From VRUE01 sp963703895 (GTDB lineage: Bacteria; Actinomycetota; Thermoleophilia; Solirubrobacterales; 70-9), in the NCBI GenBank assembly GCA_963703895.1, contig CAVPFX010000003.1, positions 372,001 to 436,000 of the forward strand: DNA of 64,000 nucleotides. The letters are read 5' to 3'. The position numbers and the translations under genes were made by a program. The notes under the pieces were generated by a model, which saw only the letters and a list, made by a program, of their open reading frames with translations, had not been told where the DNA came from and searched no databases. Shown here in pieces: positions 16,559 through 24,977 of this stretch (the stretch's first letter is position 1; each line of letters starts with the position of its first letter).

Positions 16559-16645
16559 GACGCTCCAGTCGTGGGTCGCAGGGGGAGCGCGAGCGTATCC
16601 AACGTCGTTCGCCTAATCCGCCAGCCCGTGAGAGCATGGTGTGCG

Positions 16646-17712
16646 ATGAGTGACTTCCTGGTCAAGCGCGACGCGCTACGTGAGTGTCAAGTCGCCGAGT
16701 CGGAGACGCCCTCGGTAGCGCCGGGAGAGGCGCTGCTGCGAGTCGACCGCTTCGGCATGACCGCCAACAACGTCACCTACGCGGTGATGGGCGAAGCGAT
16801 GTCCTACTGGGACTTCTTCCCCGCCGAGGGCGGCTGGGGACGAATGCCGGTGTGGGGATTTGCCGAGGTCGAGCGCAGCGAGACGGAGGGCCTCGACGCG
16901 GGCGCCCGCGTCTACGGCTACCTGCCCCCCTCCTCCCACCTGCTGGTCACCCCGGGCAGCGTCAACGGACAGGGATTCACCGACCGCTCGCCCCACCGCG
17001 CTGCGCTGCCGTCGGCCTACCACCGCTACCTGGTGTCCGGCGAGGATCCGTTCTACCGAGCGGACACGGAGGAGATCCAGATGTTGCTGCGGCCGCTCTT
17101 CTACACCTCCTTCCTAATCGACGACCAGCTCGCCGACGACGGCCTCACCGAGAAGGGCCCGATCGTGATCTCCAGCGCCTCGAGCAAGACCGCGATCGCC
17201 GCGGCCTTCCTGCTGGCTCAGCGTGAGGGCGTCGAGCTGGTCGGCCTCACCTCGGCTGGCAACCGCGAGTTCGTCGAGGGCCTCGGCATCTACGGCCGCA
17301 CCGTCACCTACGACGAGATCGGCTCGCTCGACAAAGGCCCCGCAACCTACGTCGACATCTCCGGCGACGGCGCGGTGCGCCAAGCGGTCCACTCGCACTT
17401 CGGCGACGACCTCGTCCACAGCATGGCGGTGGGGATCACCCACTGGGAGGAGCTCGGCGCCGGCCAGGGCGACCTGCCCGGGCCCGCCCCGGCCTTCTTC
17501 TTCGCCCCCAGCCGAGTCGAGAAGCGCTCCGAGGACTGGGGCCCGGCCGACTCGAGCAACGCGTCGCCGAGGCCTGGCACCCCTTCTGCGAGTGGACCGA
17601 CGGCTGGCTAGAGACGATCCCCGGCCAAGGCTTCAACGGCCTCCAAAGCGCCTACCTAGATGTCCTAGAGGGCCGCGTAGGCCCCAAGAGCGCCCACGTA
17701 GTCACGCTCTAG
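16646..17712 (+). CDS. DUF2855 family protein, frameshifted near its C terminus
   Basis: It starts with ATG at 16646. The MDR-like fold of DUF2855 is seen: LLRVDRFGMTANNVTYAVMGEAM, WGFAEVERSE, YGYLPPSSHLLV, LLRPLFYTSFLIDD and VISSASSKTAIAAAF. Frame 2 stops at 17611 after a non-family tail. If one C is restored at 17550-17551, the reading continues DLEQRVAEAWHPFCEWTDGW to a stop at 17710-17712, which is the normal family C terminus. So either the sequence has a one-base error or the gene lost its last 50 residues. Members may use NAD(P) but no reaction is established. A hairpin repeat begins 36 bp after the full-length stop. Confidence 0.75.
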
Positions 17713-17748
17713 CCAACCCCAGCCGTCCACCCGCTCCAACCGCGACCG

Positions 17749-17795
17749 TTCCGGTGCGCTTTATGTGGTCCACGGCCACATAAAGCGCACCGGAA
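17749..17795. repeat. 47-bp perfect hairpin repeat, copy A
   Basis: A perfect 20-bp inverted repeat (arms 17749-17768 and 17776-17795, core GGTGCGCTTTATGTGG) with the 7-nt loop TCCACGG. Copy B at 18745-18791 is the same in sequence and orientation except for its last base, and a decayed copy is at 35269-35315. There is no T-tract, so it is not a classical intrinsic terminator. It lies between the ends of the DUF2855 and DUF559 genes. Confidence 0.9.
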
Positions 17796-17837
17796 GCCCC
17801 GTCGTGGATCGCAGAGGATGCTGCGATGGCCCACCGT

Positions 17838-18775
17838 TCATGTCACCTTGAGCATGCGGGCAATGCGGTTGACCACGGCGGTTGGTTCGTCTCTGACCTG
17901 GCTCCATGTGACCCGGGCTGTGCGGTAACCGGCGGCGAGGAGGATTTGATCGCGCAGTCGATCACGCTCAAAAGCCACCGGTGTTCTATGTGTCTGTTCG
18001 CCGTCGGTCTCAATTGCCAGCCGCTGCTCCTCCCAAAGCAGGTCTACCTCAAGGCGGTGTCCGTCGATGCGCATCCTTGCGTTGCATCGGGGAGCCGGAA
18101 GACCCTCTTCAATCAGTCGAGGCAGGAGTCGCGCCTCGAGGCGACTTCTCAGCACTGGATGTCGCTCCAGCGTGCTGCGCCAGGGGACCAGGATCGCGCG
18201 CAGACGCGGGGCCCCCCGCCTGCGTCCGCGCGCGAGGATGCGATCGATCTCATCGACATCGAGTGCCCGCATGATTGCCGCTTGCTCGACGAGGTTTCGC
18301 ATAGAGCTCCAACCCGTCCTCCCAGCCATATCCACCAGGGTCCGGGACGCGTTCGTGCACGGAATCTCATTTCGAATCTCGATCTCATCCGCTCCCGGCA
18401 TGCGTACGCGGTGCCAACGAATGCCTTGGATCTTGCGACCGGACCAGGACGGGGGATGACGTCGACAATGGGCAATTGCTTGCTCCAGAGGCCGAGCAGC
18501 TCGGCGGCGCTTCCATGGGATAGAACCGTGCCCTCACCGCAGGAGAGCACCGCAGCAAGCAGGCGACCCTTTCTGGTGATCGCCCTATGGCCGACCGCGA
18601 ACGCCCCCCGGAAGAGTGGCTGTAGGGAGCCGAACGACATCCGGTCGGTTATTTCGGCGTCGCTGAGCCCCAACGCGCGCAACTGACTGCGGGAAACAAC
18701 CCCGTGCTGCCGAGTAGCCGCCGCCGCAATCGCATGGTCGAAGCTTCCGGTGCGCTTTATGTGGTCCACGGCCAC
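17838..18775 (-). pseudogene. DUF559 endonuclease-fold protein with AbiEi-like N-terminal domain, frameshifted
   Basis: Two overlapping frames form one gene. The N-terminal part (GTG at 18775) has the winged-helix AbiEi-like pattern: RQHGVVSRSQLRALGLSDAEI, RGAFAVGHRAITRKGRLLAAV and LSHGSAAELLGLW. The C-terminal part, in another frame from about 18440 to the stop at 17838, has RTLVDMAGR and then the DUF559/Vsr-like nuclease core: LEVDLLWEEQRLAIETDGEQTH followed by RDRLRDQILLAAGYRTARVTW. The putative active-site Asp, Glu and Asp are present. The join lies near 18430-18440, where IQGIRWHRVRMPG resumes the family sequence. The composite is about 312 residues, normal for the family. The start codon lies inside hairpin copy B. 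Confidence 0.72.
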
Positions 18776-18791
18776 ATAAAGCGCACCGGAG
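18745..18791. repeat. 47-bp hairpin repeat, copy B
   Basis: Arms 18746-18764 and 18772-18790 (19 bp perfect) around the same TCCACGG loop as copy A and in the same orientation, so the two copies are also direct repeats of 47 bp enclosing about 950 bp. It lies between the end of the methyltransferase gene (18829) and the 5' end of the DUF559 gene, and supplies that gene's likely GTG start. Confidence 0.9.
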
Positions 18792-18828
18792 CCTGAGTTC
18801 TCCCCCCGCAGCTCCTACCGGTCGGGGT

Positions 18829-19734
18829 TTAGGCCGCTTGGGCGAGGACGAGCACGCCGAAGCCGAAGGGCGGATCGTGGAGGGTGCCGTCGGAGCGCTT
18901 GAGGTAGGCGGTGCGGGCTTGCTCCTGGTCGAGCGCTCGCTCGGCGCGGAGGCCGAAGCGGGCCAGCGTCTCATCGGCGCGGCCCTCGGGGATTCCCCAG
19001 CGGAGCGGCTCCCCCGCTTCCGCCGCCCCCTTGCGCGCCTGCGCCGCGCCGGGGTAGTCACGCGAACCGTCAACCACCTCGGCCCAGACGGCGTCGAAGA
19101 CGATCGACGCCGGAGGGTCACGGTGCCCGCCGACCCATGAGAGAACCTCGGCGACGGCTTCTTCGGGCAGGTAGAGGCTGACGCCCGACCAGACGAACAG
19201 CGTGCGGGCAGAGCGGTTGTGCCCGGCCGCGGCCAAGGTCGAGTCGAGGTCGTCGCGGTTGAAATCGATCGGCACGTAGTTCACGTCAGCGGGCTCGTGC
19301 CCCAGCATGCGGCGGATGTGCCCGCGCTTCGAGGCCTGGCTGGCGGGGTGATCGACCTCCATCACCCGCACTCCCTTCAGCTGCGCGGCCAGGCGGTAGG
19401 GGCGGGAGTCGAGCCCGGCGCCAAGCAGGATCAGCTCGTCCAGTCCGGCGGCCACGGCATCGAGCACGACCTCGTCGATGAACTTGGTTCGGCCGATCTC
19501 GTAGGTGTAGGCGCCGGGGATTCTCCGCTTTGCCACCCGCAAGAGCAGCGCCCGCGTCGGGCGGTACTTGGCCAGCGTGGTGATGTTGAAGCCACCGAGA
19601 AAGCCCGCCGCCATCCGATCCGGGCAGCGGACCGCGGGATCCTTCTCCAGTGCGCCCATCGCCCGCAGCGCGCACACCGCCTCGGCCGTACTGCGAGGGG
19701 CCAGTGGATTTCGCCCGCGCTCGCCCAGTGCCAT
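18829..19734 (-). CDS. Class I SAM-dependent methyltransferase (LCMT/PPM-like family)
   Basis: 301 residues. The leucine-carboxyl-methyltransferase-like signature is clear: FIDEVVLDAVAAGLDELILLGAGLDSRPYRL, where GAGLDSRP is the SAM-binding loop of this family. VMEVDHPASQASKR follows with the acidic ribose-binding residue, then VPIDFNRDDL and FVWSGVSLYLPEEAVAEVL. In actinobacteria these are small-molecule O-methyltransferases of mostly unknown substrate. It starts at ATG 19734. The gene ends 38 bp from hairpin copy B. Confidence 0.9.
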   Translation of the reverse strand: MALGERGRNPLAPRSTAEAVCALRAMGALEKDPAVRCPDRMAAGFLGGFNITTLAKYRPTRALLLRVAKRRIPGAYTYEIGRTKFIDEVVLDAVAAGLDELILLGAGLDSRPYRLAAQLKGVRVMEVDHPASQASKRGHIRRMLGHEPADVNYVPIDFNRDDLDSTLAAAGHNRSARTLFVWSGVSLYLPEEAVAEVLSWVGGHRDPPASIVFDAVWAEVVDGSRDYPGAAQARKGAAEAGEPLRWGIPEGRADETLARFGLRAERALDQEQARTAYLKRSDGTLHDPPFGFGVLVLAQAA

Positions 19735-19744
19735 CGCTATGGCC

Positions 19745-21361
19745 CTACGACGGTGGCTTCAGTCTGGTCTTTTCGACCCGGGACAGCTTGCGTTTGAGGC
19801 GGAGGAATTCCCTCTCCTCCTCTTTGCTGCGTTTGTAACCGCCGTAGGCGAGGTTCTTGCGCTCCAGCGGGTCGGTCTTGAGGTCGTACATCTCCCACTG
19901 CGTCGGCGCGCGGCCCTTGACGTCGTAGTAACGGGCCAACTTCCAGCGGCCTTCGCGGATGCTGACGATGTGGTTGGGCGGTTTCGGGTATGGCCTGTTT
20001 TTCTGGCCCGACTGGTAGTCGTCGTAGGTGAAGACGACGTAGTCCTGAACCGATTTCTTGGTCGAGGGGTGCAGGACCAGCTTCGAGTAATCGACCCCCT
20101 GCCAGTTGGCGCGGGCGCTCTTCGGCGCCGCTGCCAAGCTGGCCAGCGTCGGCAGGAAGTCGACGTGTGAGACCAGCGCGTCGGTTTCGGCCGGCTTCGG
20201 AAAGAGCTTTGGGTTCGAGTAGACGAGTGGAACCCGCGTCGCCTCCTCGTAGAAGTTGAAGTTCTTCTGCCGCATGCCACCGTGGGCGAGGCCCATCTCA
20301 CCGTGGTCGGCCGTGCGCACGATCAGCGTGTCCTCGAAGAGGCCGGTCTCTTCGAGCTTGTCGAGGACGTTGACCAGGTAGCTGTCGGAAGAGCGCATCA
20401 GGTTGCCGTAGAAGTTGAGGTAACTGCGCATCTGTTCTTTGTTTTTCGGCTTGCCGGTCAGGTTGAAGATGTTGCGGAACTGTTCCTGAACCGTGGGCTT
20501 GGTCGAGAGGTCTTCTTCGGCCGTCGCCGGCGCGTGGATGTCACCCTCCAGCCAGGTCTTGTCGTAACCGGCTTCGCCGAACGATTTGCTCGGGTAGAAG
20601 AGGACGTCATGCGGGTTGACGACTGAGATCACCATGAAGAAGGGCTGTTGCTGGGCCGCGGTCGAGCCGAGGTACTGCAGCGCGCCCTCGGTACCGTCGG
20701 CGACGTTGCCGACCTGGTCGATGAAGCGGCCGTCGTTGTCGACGTTGCCGCCACCGGCCTCGGGAACGCTTTGGTTGGCGCCGGCGTCGGGCGGGTTCCA
20801 GCGCAGGAAGCCGTACTTTTCGAGATCGGACGGCTGCGCGTTTTCTTTTTCGGCCGGTTTCGAGCAGTGCCACTTGCCCTTGTAGACGACGTTGTAGCCC
20901 GCCGCCTTCATCACCGTCGCCAGATTCTTCAGATCCACCGGCAGACTCACCTGCGGGTTCTTTGGCGGTTCCATGTCTTCCTCGAGCGTGTACTTGACCC
21001 CGTGCTGGGCGGGGAAGTAACCGCTCATCAGGGTCGAGCGTGCCGGTGAGCACATGCAGGCGTTGGTGAAAGCGCGTTCGAAGCTGAGGCCATGCTGGCG
21101 CAGCCGCCGCATTCCAGGCAGGTTCTGGCGCAGCCAGTTGGGCGGGAAGTGCTGGATCGCCCGCTCCTGGTCGGTGAGGAAGAGGATGATGTTCATCCCG
21201 GCGACGTCCTTGCCCTTGCCCTTTTTCGCCGCCGCGAGCGCCTGCTCGACGCCGGCGCCCTGGGCCAAGAGGGCAGCGGCCGCGACGCTGGCGCCGGACC
21301 CAAGCAGTTCCTTGCGGGTCAGCCCGCTCTCGCGCTCGGCGCGCTTGTCTTCGTCGTTCAC
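19745..21361 (-). CDS. Type I sulfatase (formylglycine-dependent)
   Basis: 538 residues from GTG at 21361, supported by GGAGGAAC and by the GTGA overlap with the preceding gene. After a hydrophobic N-terminal segment (LLGSGASVAAAALLAQGAG, possibly an export signal) comes the alkaline-phosphatase-fold domain: IILFLTDQER with metal ligands and the modification motif CSPARSTLMSG with Cys104, which must be converted to formylglycine. Further motifs are YKGKWH, NPHDV, TADHGEMGLAHGG and the C-terminal YDLKTDPLERKNLA. It should hydrolyse a sulfate or phosphonate ester. It is the third gene of an operon after the SUMF1-fold and beta-propeller genes. The natural substrate is unknown. Confidence 0.93.
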   Translation of the reverse strand: MNDEDKRAERESGLTRKELLGSGASVAAAALLAQGAGVEQALAAAKKGKGKDVAGMNIILFLTDQERAIQHFPPNWLRQNLPGMRRLRQHGLSFERAFTNACMCSPARSTLMSGYFPAQHGVKYTLEEDMEPPKNPQVSLPVDLKNLATVMKAAGYNVVYKGKWHCSKPAEKENAQPSDLEKYGFLRWNPPDAGANQSVPEAGGGNVDNDGRFIDQVGNVADGTEGALQYLGSTAAQQQPFFMVISVVNPHDVLFYPSKSFGEAGYDKTWLEGDIHAPATAEEDLSTKPTVQEQFRNIFNLTGKPKNKEQMRSYLNFYGNLMRSSDSYLVNVLDKLEETGLFEDTLIVRTADHGEMGLAHGGMRQKNFNFYEEATRVPLVYSNPKLFPKPAETDALVSHVDFLPTLASLAAAPKSARANWQGVDYSKLVLHPSTKKSVQDYVVFTYDDYQSGQKNRPYPKPPNHIVSIREGRWKLARYYDVKGRAPTQWEMYDLKTDPLERKNLAYGGYKRSKEEEREFLRLKRKLSRVEKTRLKPPS

Positions 21362-22788
21362 TTGTTCCTCCGGAAAATGTCGACGGCGTCGCTGCCGAAC
21401 GAGGTCGAGTAGAGATAACGGCCGTCGGGACTGAGCGCGATCGAGCTGACGCCGCGCAGCGCCCGGGCGCGGGTGCAGCCGGGAACCGAGCGCGGCGCCA
21501 AGCAACCGCGCCGACCCGCGACTTGGGTCACCTTGCCGAAGCGCTTGCCGCGATTGAGGACGTCGATCGCACTGTTGGCAAAGGCGGCGACGTAGACGTT
21601 CTTGCCGTCGGGCGAGATCGCGAGCCCCTCGGGCGCGCGCAGGGCGCGCCCGAACGAGCAGCCGACCGCGCGCAGCCAGACCAGGCATCCCGCCGTGCCC
21701 TGCTTCTGCGTGAGGCCCCCGGTCGTCCGCGAGCGAGTGAAAGCGGTGACGCTGTTGCTGATCAGCGAGGTCGCGTAGACATCGCCACCGGGGTTGAAGG
21801 CCACCGCGTTGGCACCTTCCAACTGCACGCCGGTGGTGCAACCGGCGAGAGCACTGTTGGCGATGCAGCCACTGCCGTCGCTCGCCTGCGTGAGGTTGCC
21901 GGTGGCCTGATCCCGGGCCAAGGTGACAACTGCGTTGGAAAGAGCGCTGGCGACGTAGACGCTCGCTCCGTCACCGCTGGTCGCCATTCCCTCGGGCGCG
22001 CCCAGTGCGATGCCGAGCGCGCAGCCGCCGATCGCTTCGGCGATGCAGCCGCTGCTGTCGCCCGGCTGGGTCAGCGCACCGCTGATCGGGTCGCGGTCGA
22101 AGACGGCAACGGCGTTGCCGAAGAAGGAGCCGACGTAGACGTTCTCCCCCTTGGGGCTGACGACGACCACGTCCGGCCCGACCAGCGCCCGGCCGACGGC
22201 GCAAACCGGGATCGGCACACCGGCGATGCAACCGGCGCTGGCCGCGAGCTGCGTCAGCGCGCCGGTCTTCTGGTTGCGCTGGAAGACGCTGATCGAGTTG
22301 CTCGCCCGCGAGGTCGCGTAGAGGTTGCGGCCGTCGGGGCTGATCGCCAGTGAGTTCGGGCCGTCGAGGCCAACCGCCGTCGCGCACCCGTCGGCGCCTT
22401 TGGCGGCGATGCACCCCGCCTCTCCGACTGGCTGGGCCAGCACACCGTCGCGGCGGTCGCGCCTGAAGACCGCGATCGCGTCGCTTTTCGAAGCCGCGAC
22501 GTAGACGTTGCGACCGTCGGGGCTGACCGCGATCGCGCGCGATCCCATGAAAGGGCCGGGGCCGGCGAGAGCGCGGACGACGGCGCAGCCACTGCCGCGA
22601 GCGGAGCGATCGACCAAGCAACCGGCCTTGCCGCTCAGCTGGGTGAGCGTTCCCGCTCGGTCCCCGCCAGGCTGCTGCTCCGCACCAGGCGCCGCAAACG
22701 CTCCAAGGGGGAACAGCAGGGTCGCAAACGCCACCAACCCCAGGGGGAACCAGCGAGTGAGGCGTCGCTTCCGAAGGAGAGGGTGCAC
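21358..22788 (-). CDS. Secreted seven-repeat beta-propeller (lactonase/YncE-like)
   Basis: 476 residues from GTG at 22788, with a signal peptide ending AAPGAEQQ. Seven tandem repeats of about 60 residues follow, each starting G-x-L-T-Q, with two cysteines (GC then C) about 6-11 apart and ending with a strand of the type ISPDGRNLYATS followed by SNSISVF. This gives a seven-bladed propeller, each blade probably holding its own disulfide. The fold matches lactonase/YncE-type proteins, but no active site can be assigned. It overlaps the sulfatase gene by four bases, so the two are coupled. Confidence 0.88.
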   Translation of the reverse strand: MHPLLRKRRLTRWFPLGLVAFATLLFPLGAFAAPGAEQQPGGDRAGTLTQLSGKAGCLVDRSARGSGCAVVRALAGPGPFMGSRAIAVSPDGRNVYVAASKSDAIAVFRRDRRDGVLAQPVGEAGCIAAKGADGCATAVGLDGPNSLAISPDGRNLYATSRASNSISVFQRNQKTGALTQLAASAGCIAGVPIPVCAVGRALVGPDVVVVSPKGENVYVGSFFGNAVAVFDRDPISGALTQPGDSSGCIAEAIGGCALGIALGAPEGMATSGDGASVYVASALSNAVVTLARDQATGNLTQASDGSGCIANSALAGCTTGVQLEGANAVAFNPGGDVYATSLISNSVTAFTRSRTTGGLTQKQGTAGCLVWLRAVGCSFGRALRAPEGLAISPDGKNVYVAAFANSAIDVLNRGKRFGKVTQVAGRRGCLAPRSVPGCTRARALRGVSSIALSPDGRYLYSTSFGSDAVDIFRRNK

Positions 22789-22825
22789 GCGGGGCGAGCC
22801 TATTCCGCCCCGCGGACACGCCCGC

Positions 22826-24109
22826 TCAGTGCTTGCTCAGCTTCAGATCGCCGAGCACGCCGATGCGAATTCCCAGCCACGGGTAGGTGGCGGTGTAGAA
22901 GGTGTTGTCCTGCGGCTGCAGGCCGACCGCCGAGAGCCAGAGCTGGTAGACGGGCGCGTTGGCGATGCCACCGTGCAGCCGTCGCCAGACCCGGCCGTGG
23001 GCGCCGCTGCGACCCGATGGCGGTGAGGTGATCGTGTCGGTCCACTCGACCGCGTTGCCGCCCTGATCGAGGGTCCCCCAAGGCGAGGTGGTCTTGGCCT
23101 GCCCGACCGTGCCGAGGCTGCCCTGGTAGGCCTTTTCGTAGCTGCTGGGCTTGATCCCGAGGGGGTTCTCGGTCGAGCAGGCTTCGGCGCTGAAGGTCGC
23201 CGGACACCAGCTCGGCGCCGGCGTGGCTTCGGGAGTGTGGAAGATCGCCAGCGGCTGGGCCGAGGCGTTGGTGATGTCGCCGGTCTTGGGGTCGAGCGTC
23301 GCTTCGTGGGGAGCGTTCGCCCCTTCGTCGCCGAACTTGCCGGGGTTGGTCGGGTACTGCCAGTAGGAGTAAGTGCCGCCACCCGTGGGGTCGTAGTAGG
23401 CGGCCTTGATCCACTCGTCCTGGCTGGGAATGACGAAGCCCGACTTGTGCGCACGGGTCGCCGCACGCTTGCTCATGTCGTACATCCCTTTCTCGGTCCG
23501 GCGCGAGAGCCGCACTCGATAGGTGACGTACTGGAAGTTGCCGGCGCTGCTGGCCTGCTTGGAGAGGACCCGGCCGTTGTAGAGGGAGTTGGCGAAGCGG
23601 GCCGAGCGCAGGAAGTTGGCGAAGCCGTAGGGCTTGTCGGCCCATTGTGGCGAGGCGACCGAGTAGTGGTGGCCCGCCGCGGCGTCGGTGGAGGAGTTGA
23701 TCTGCCCGTACTTGGGCCATTCCGAGGAGCTCTCGGTGGAGCTGTAGAGCTTGTGCTTGTTGCGACCCGCGGGGTCGGCGGTGTTGAGGAAGGCGACGTA
23801 CTGGGCAACCGTGACCTCGAGCTGGCCGACGCCGTAGCGATAGCCAACCGCGCCGACCTGCTGGCAGGGGGGCTGTTTTTCTGCCGGGACGACTTCAGCG
23901 CACGACGAGTAGACGGCGTCGGTGAAGGGAACGATCCCCACCGAGGGATTGCCCGGCGCGCCGATCTTGACGGTCTTGAAGGTAAGGACAGAGGGTGCCG
24001 GCGCGGCAAACGAGGAGGCCGGCGCCAAAAGTGCCAGTGCCACCACAAGGGCGAGCGTGAGCAGCAGGGGGGTTTGCGGGACACGGGGGGTGGTCTGGCG
24101 GGTTCGCAT
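22826..24109 (-). CDS. Secreted SUMF1/FGE-fold protein lacking the catalytic cysteine pair
   Basis: 427 residues from ATG at 24109 with a signal peptide (LLLTLALVVALALLAPASSFA). The C-type-lectin-like SUMF1 fold is recognisable: LEVTVAQYVAFLN, SGFVIPSQDEWIKAAYYDP, SPWGTLDQGGNAVEWTDT and the closing WRRLHGGIANAP to GIRIGVLGDL. In true formylglycine-generating enzymes the segment after RGGS holds two copper-binding cysteines; here the same stretch (HGGIANAPVYQLWLSAVG) has none. So it is unlikely to convert the sulfatase Cys to formylglycine, and it is exported whereas bacterial FGE is cytosolic. A binding role or a different oxidase activity is possible. It is first in the operon with the propeller and sulfatase. 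Confidence 0.85.
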   Translation of the reverse strand: MRTRQTTPRVPQTPLLLTLALVVALALLAPASSFAAPAPSVLTFKTVKIGAPGNPSVGIVPFTDAVYSSCAEVVPAEKQPPCQQVGAVGYRYGVGQLEVTVAQYVAFLNTADPAGRNKHKLYSSTESSSEWPKYGQINSSTDAAAGHHYSVASPQWADKPYGFANFLRSARFANSLYNGRVLSKQASSAGNFQYVTYRVRLSRRTEKGMYDMSKRAATRAHKSGFVIPSQDEWIKAAYYDPTGGGTYSYWQYPTNPGKFGDEGANAPHEATLDPKTGDITNASAQPLAIFHTPEATPAPSWCPATFSAEACSTENPLGIKPSSYEKAYQGSLGTVGQAKTTSPWGTLDQGGNAVEWTDTITSPPSGRSGAHGRVWRRLHGGIANAPVYQLWLSAVGLQPQDNTFYTATYPWLGIRIGVLGDLKLSKH

Positions 24110-24212
24110 TCGTGTCTCATCGACGCCGGGCCGGAATGCTTGAGGCGCGGGAAAGCCGGGCAGTAGGTTGAGGAACAGGGCGGCTATCCGGAGAAACGAC
24201 GAAAGGAACGCG

Positions 24213-24977
24213 ATGACGACCCCACTTGACGGCACCGTCGCGCTGGTCACCGGCGCCAGCAGCGGCATCGGCGAGGCGACCGCGCGGGCGCTGGCCGAGC
24301 AGGGTGCCAGGGTCGCCGTGGCGGCCCGCCGCCTGGAGCGATTGGAGCGCCTGGCCAGCGAGATCGGCGGCCACGGTCACACCGCCCTGGCGATCGAATC
24401 CGACATCACCGACCAGGAACAGGCGATCGCCGCCGTCGATCGCACCGTCGGCGAGCTGGGCCGTCTCGACATCGTCGTCAACAACGCCGGCCAGATGCTG
24501 CTGGGGCCGATCGAGGGCGCGCCGACCGAGGAGTGGGACCGGATGATCGACCTCAACCTCAAGGGCCTGATCAACACCACCCACGCCGCCCTCCCCCACC
24601 TGCTCGCCGCCGCCGAGGAATCGCCGCGCGGCTGTGCTGACGTGGTCAACATCAGCTCGGTCGCCGGCCGCATCGCCCGCTCCGGCTCCGGCGTCTACAA
24701 CCTGACCAAGCACGGGGTCGGCGCCTTCAGCGAGTCCTTCCGCCAGGAGTTCGCCAAGCGCAAAGTCCGCTCGACCCTGATCGAGCCCGGCGCCGTCGCC
24801 ACCGAGCTCACCGACCACCTCCGCGACGGGGTGCGGGAGCAGGTGCGCGAGCGGTTCGTCGACATGAAGACGCTCGAGGCCAGCGACATCGCCGACGCGA
24901 TCGCCTACGCGGTGACCCGCCCCTGGCACGTCTGCCTCAACGAGGTCCTGATCCGCCCGACCGAGCAGGTGGGCTAG
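24213..24977 (+). CDS. Short-chain dehydrogenase/reductase
   Basis: 254 residues from ATG at 24213, preceded by AAAGGAA; a longer frame adds only untypical residues. The classical SDR motifs are complete: TGASSGIG near the N terminus, NNAG, a Ser in ISSVAG, and YNLTKHG with the catalytic Tyr and Lys. The C-terminal half, LIEPGAVATELTDHL and VLIRPTEQ, resembles the YdfG/serine dehydrogenase-like subgroup. It is cytosolic and NAD(P)H dependent; the substrate is unknown. Its stop overlaps the convergent VOC gene by four bases. Confidence 0.92.
   Translation: MTTPLDGTVALVTGASSGIGEATARALAEQGARVAVAARRLERLERLASEIGGHGHTALAIESDITDQEQAIAAVDRTVGELGRLDIVVNNAGQMLLGPIEGAPTEEWDRMIDLNLKGLINTTHAALPHLLAAAEESPRGCADVVNISSVAGRIARSGSGVYNLTKHGVGAFSESFRQEFAKRKVRSTLIEPGAVATELTDHLRDGVREQVRERFVDMKTLEASDIADAIAYAVTRPWHVCLNEVLIRPTEQVG

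Noticed and set aside
15224..16645. N-terminal extension of the DUF2855 frame over the glutamate decarboxylase gene
   Set aside because: It is the antisense of gadB; the DUF2855 protein begins at the ATG at 16646.
18149..18775. Two separate genes for the N- and C-terminal DUF559 frames
   Set aside because: The frames are contiguous parts of one known domain order with a join near 18435; the C-terminal frame has no good start.
17749..18791. Hairpins A and B as ordinary intrinsic terminators
   Set aside because: No T-tract follows either stem, copy B contains a start codon, and copy C lies in a divergent promoter.
22826..24109. Active formylglycine-generating enzyme for the adjacent sulfatase
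   Set aside because: The cysteine pair needed for catalysis is absent in the C-terminal segment and the protein is exported.
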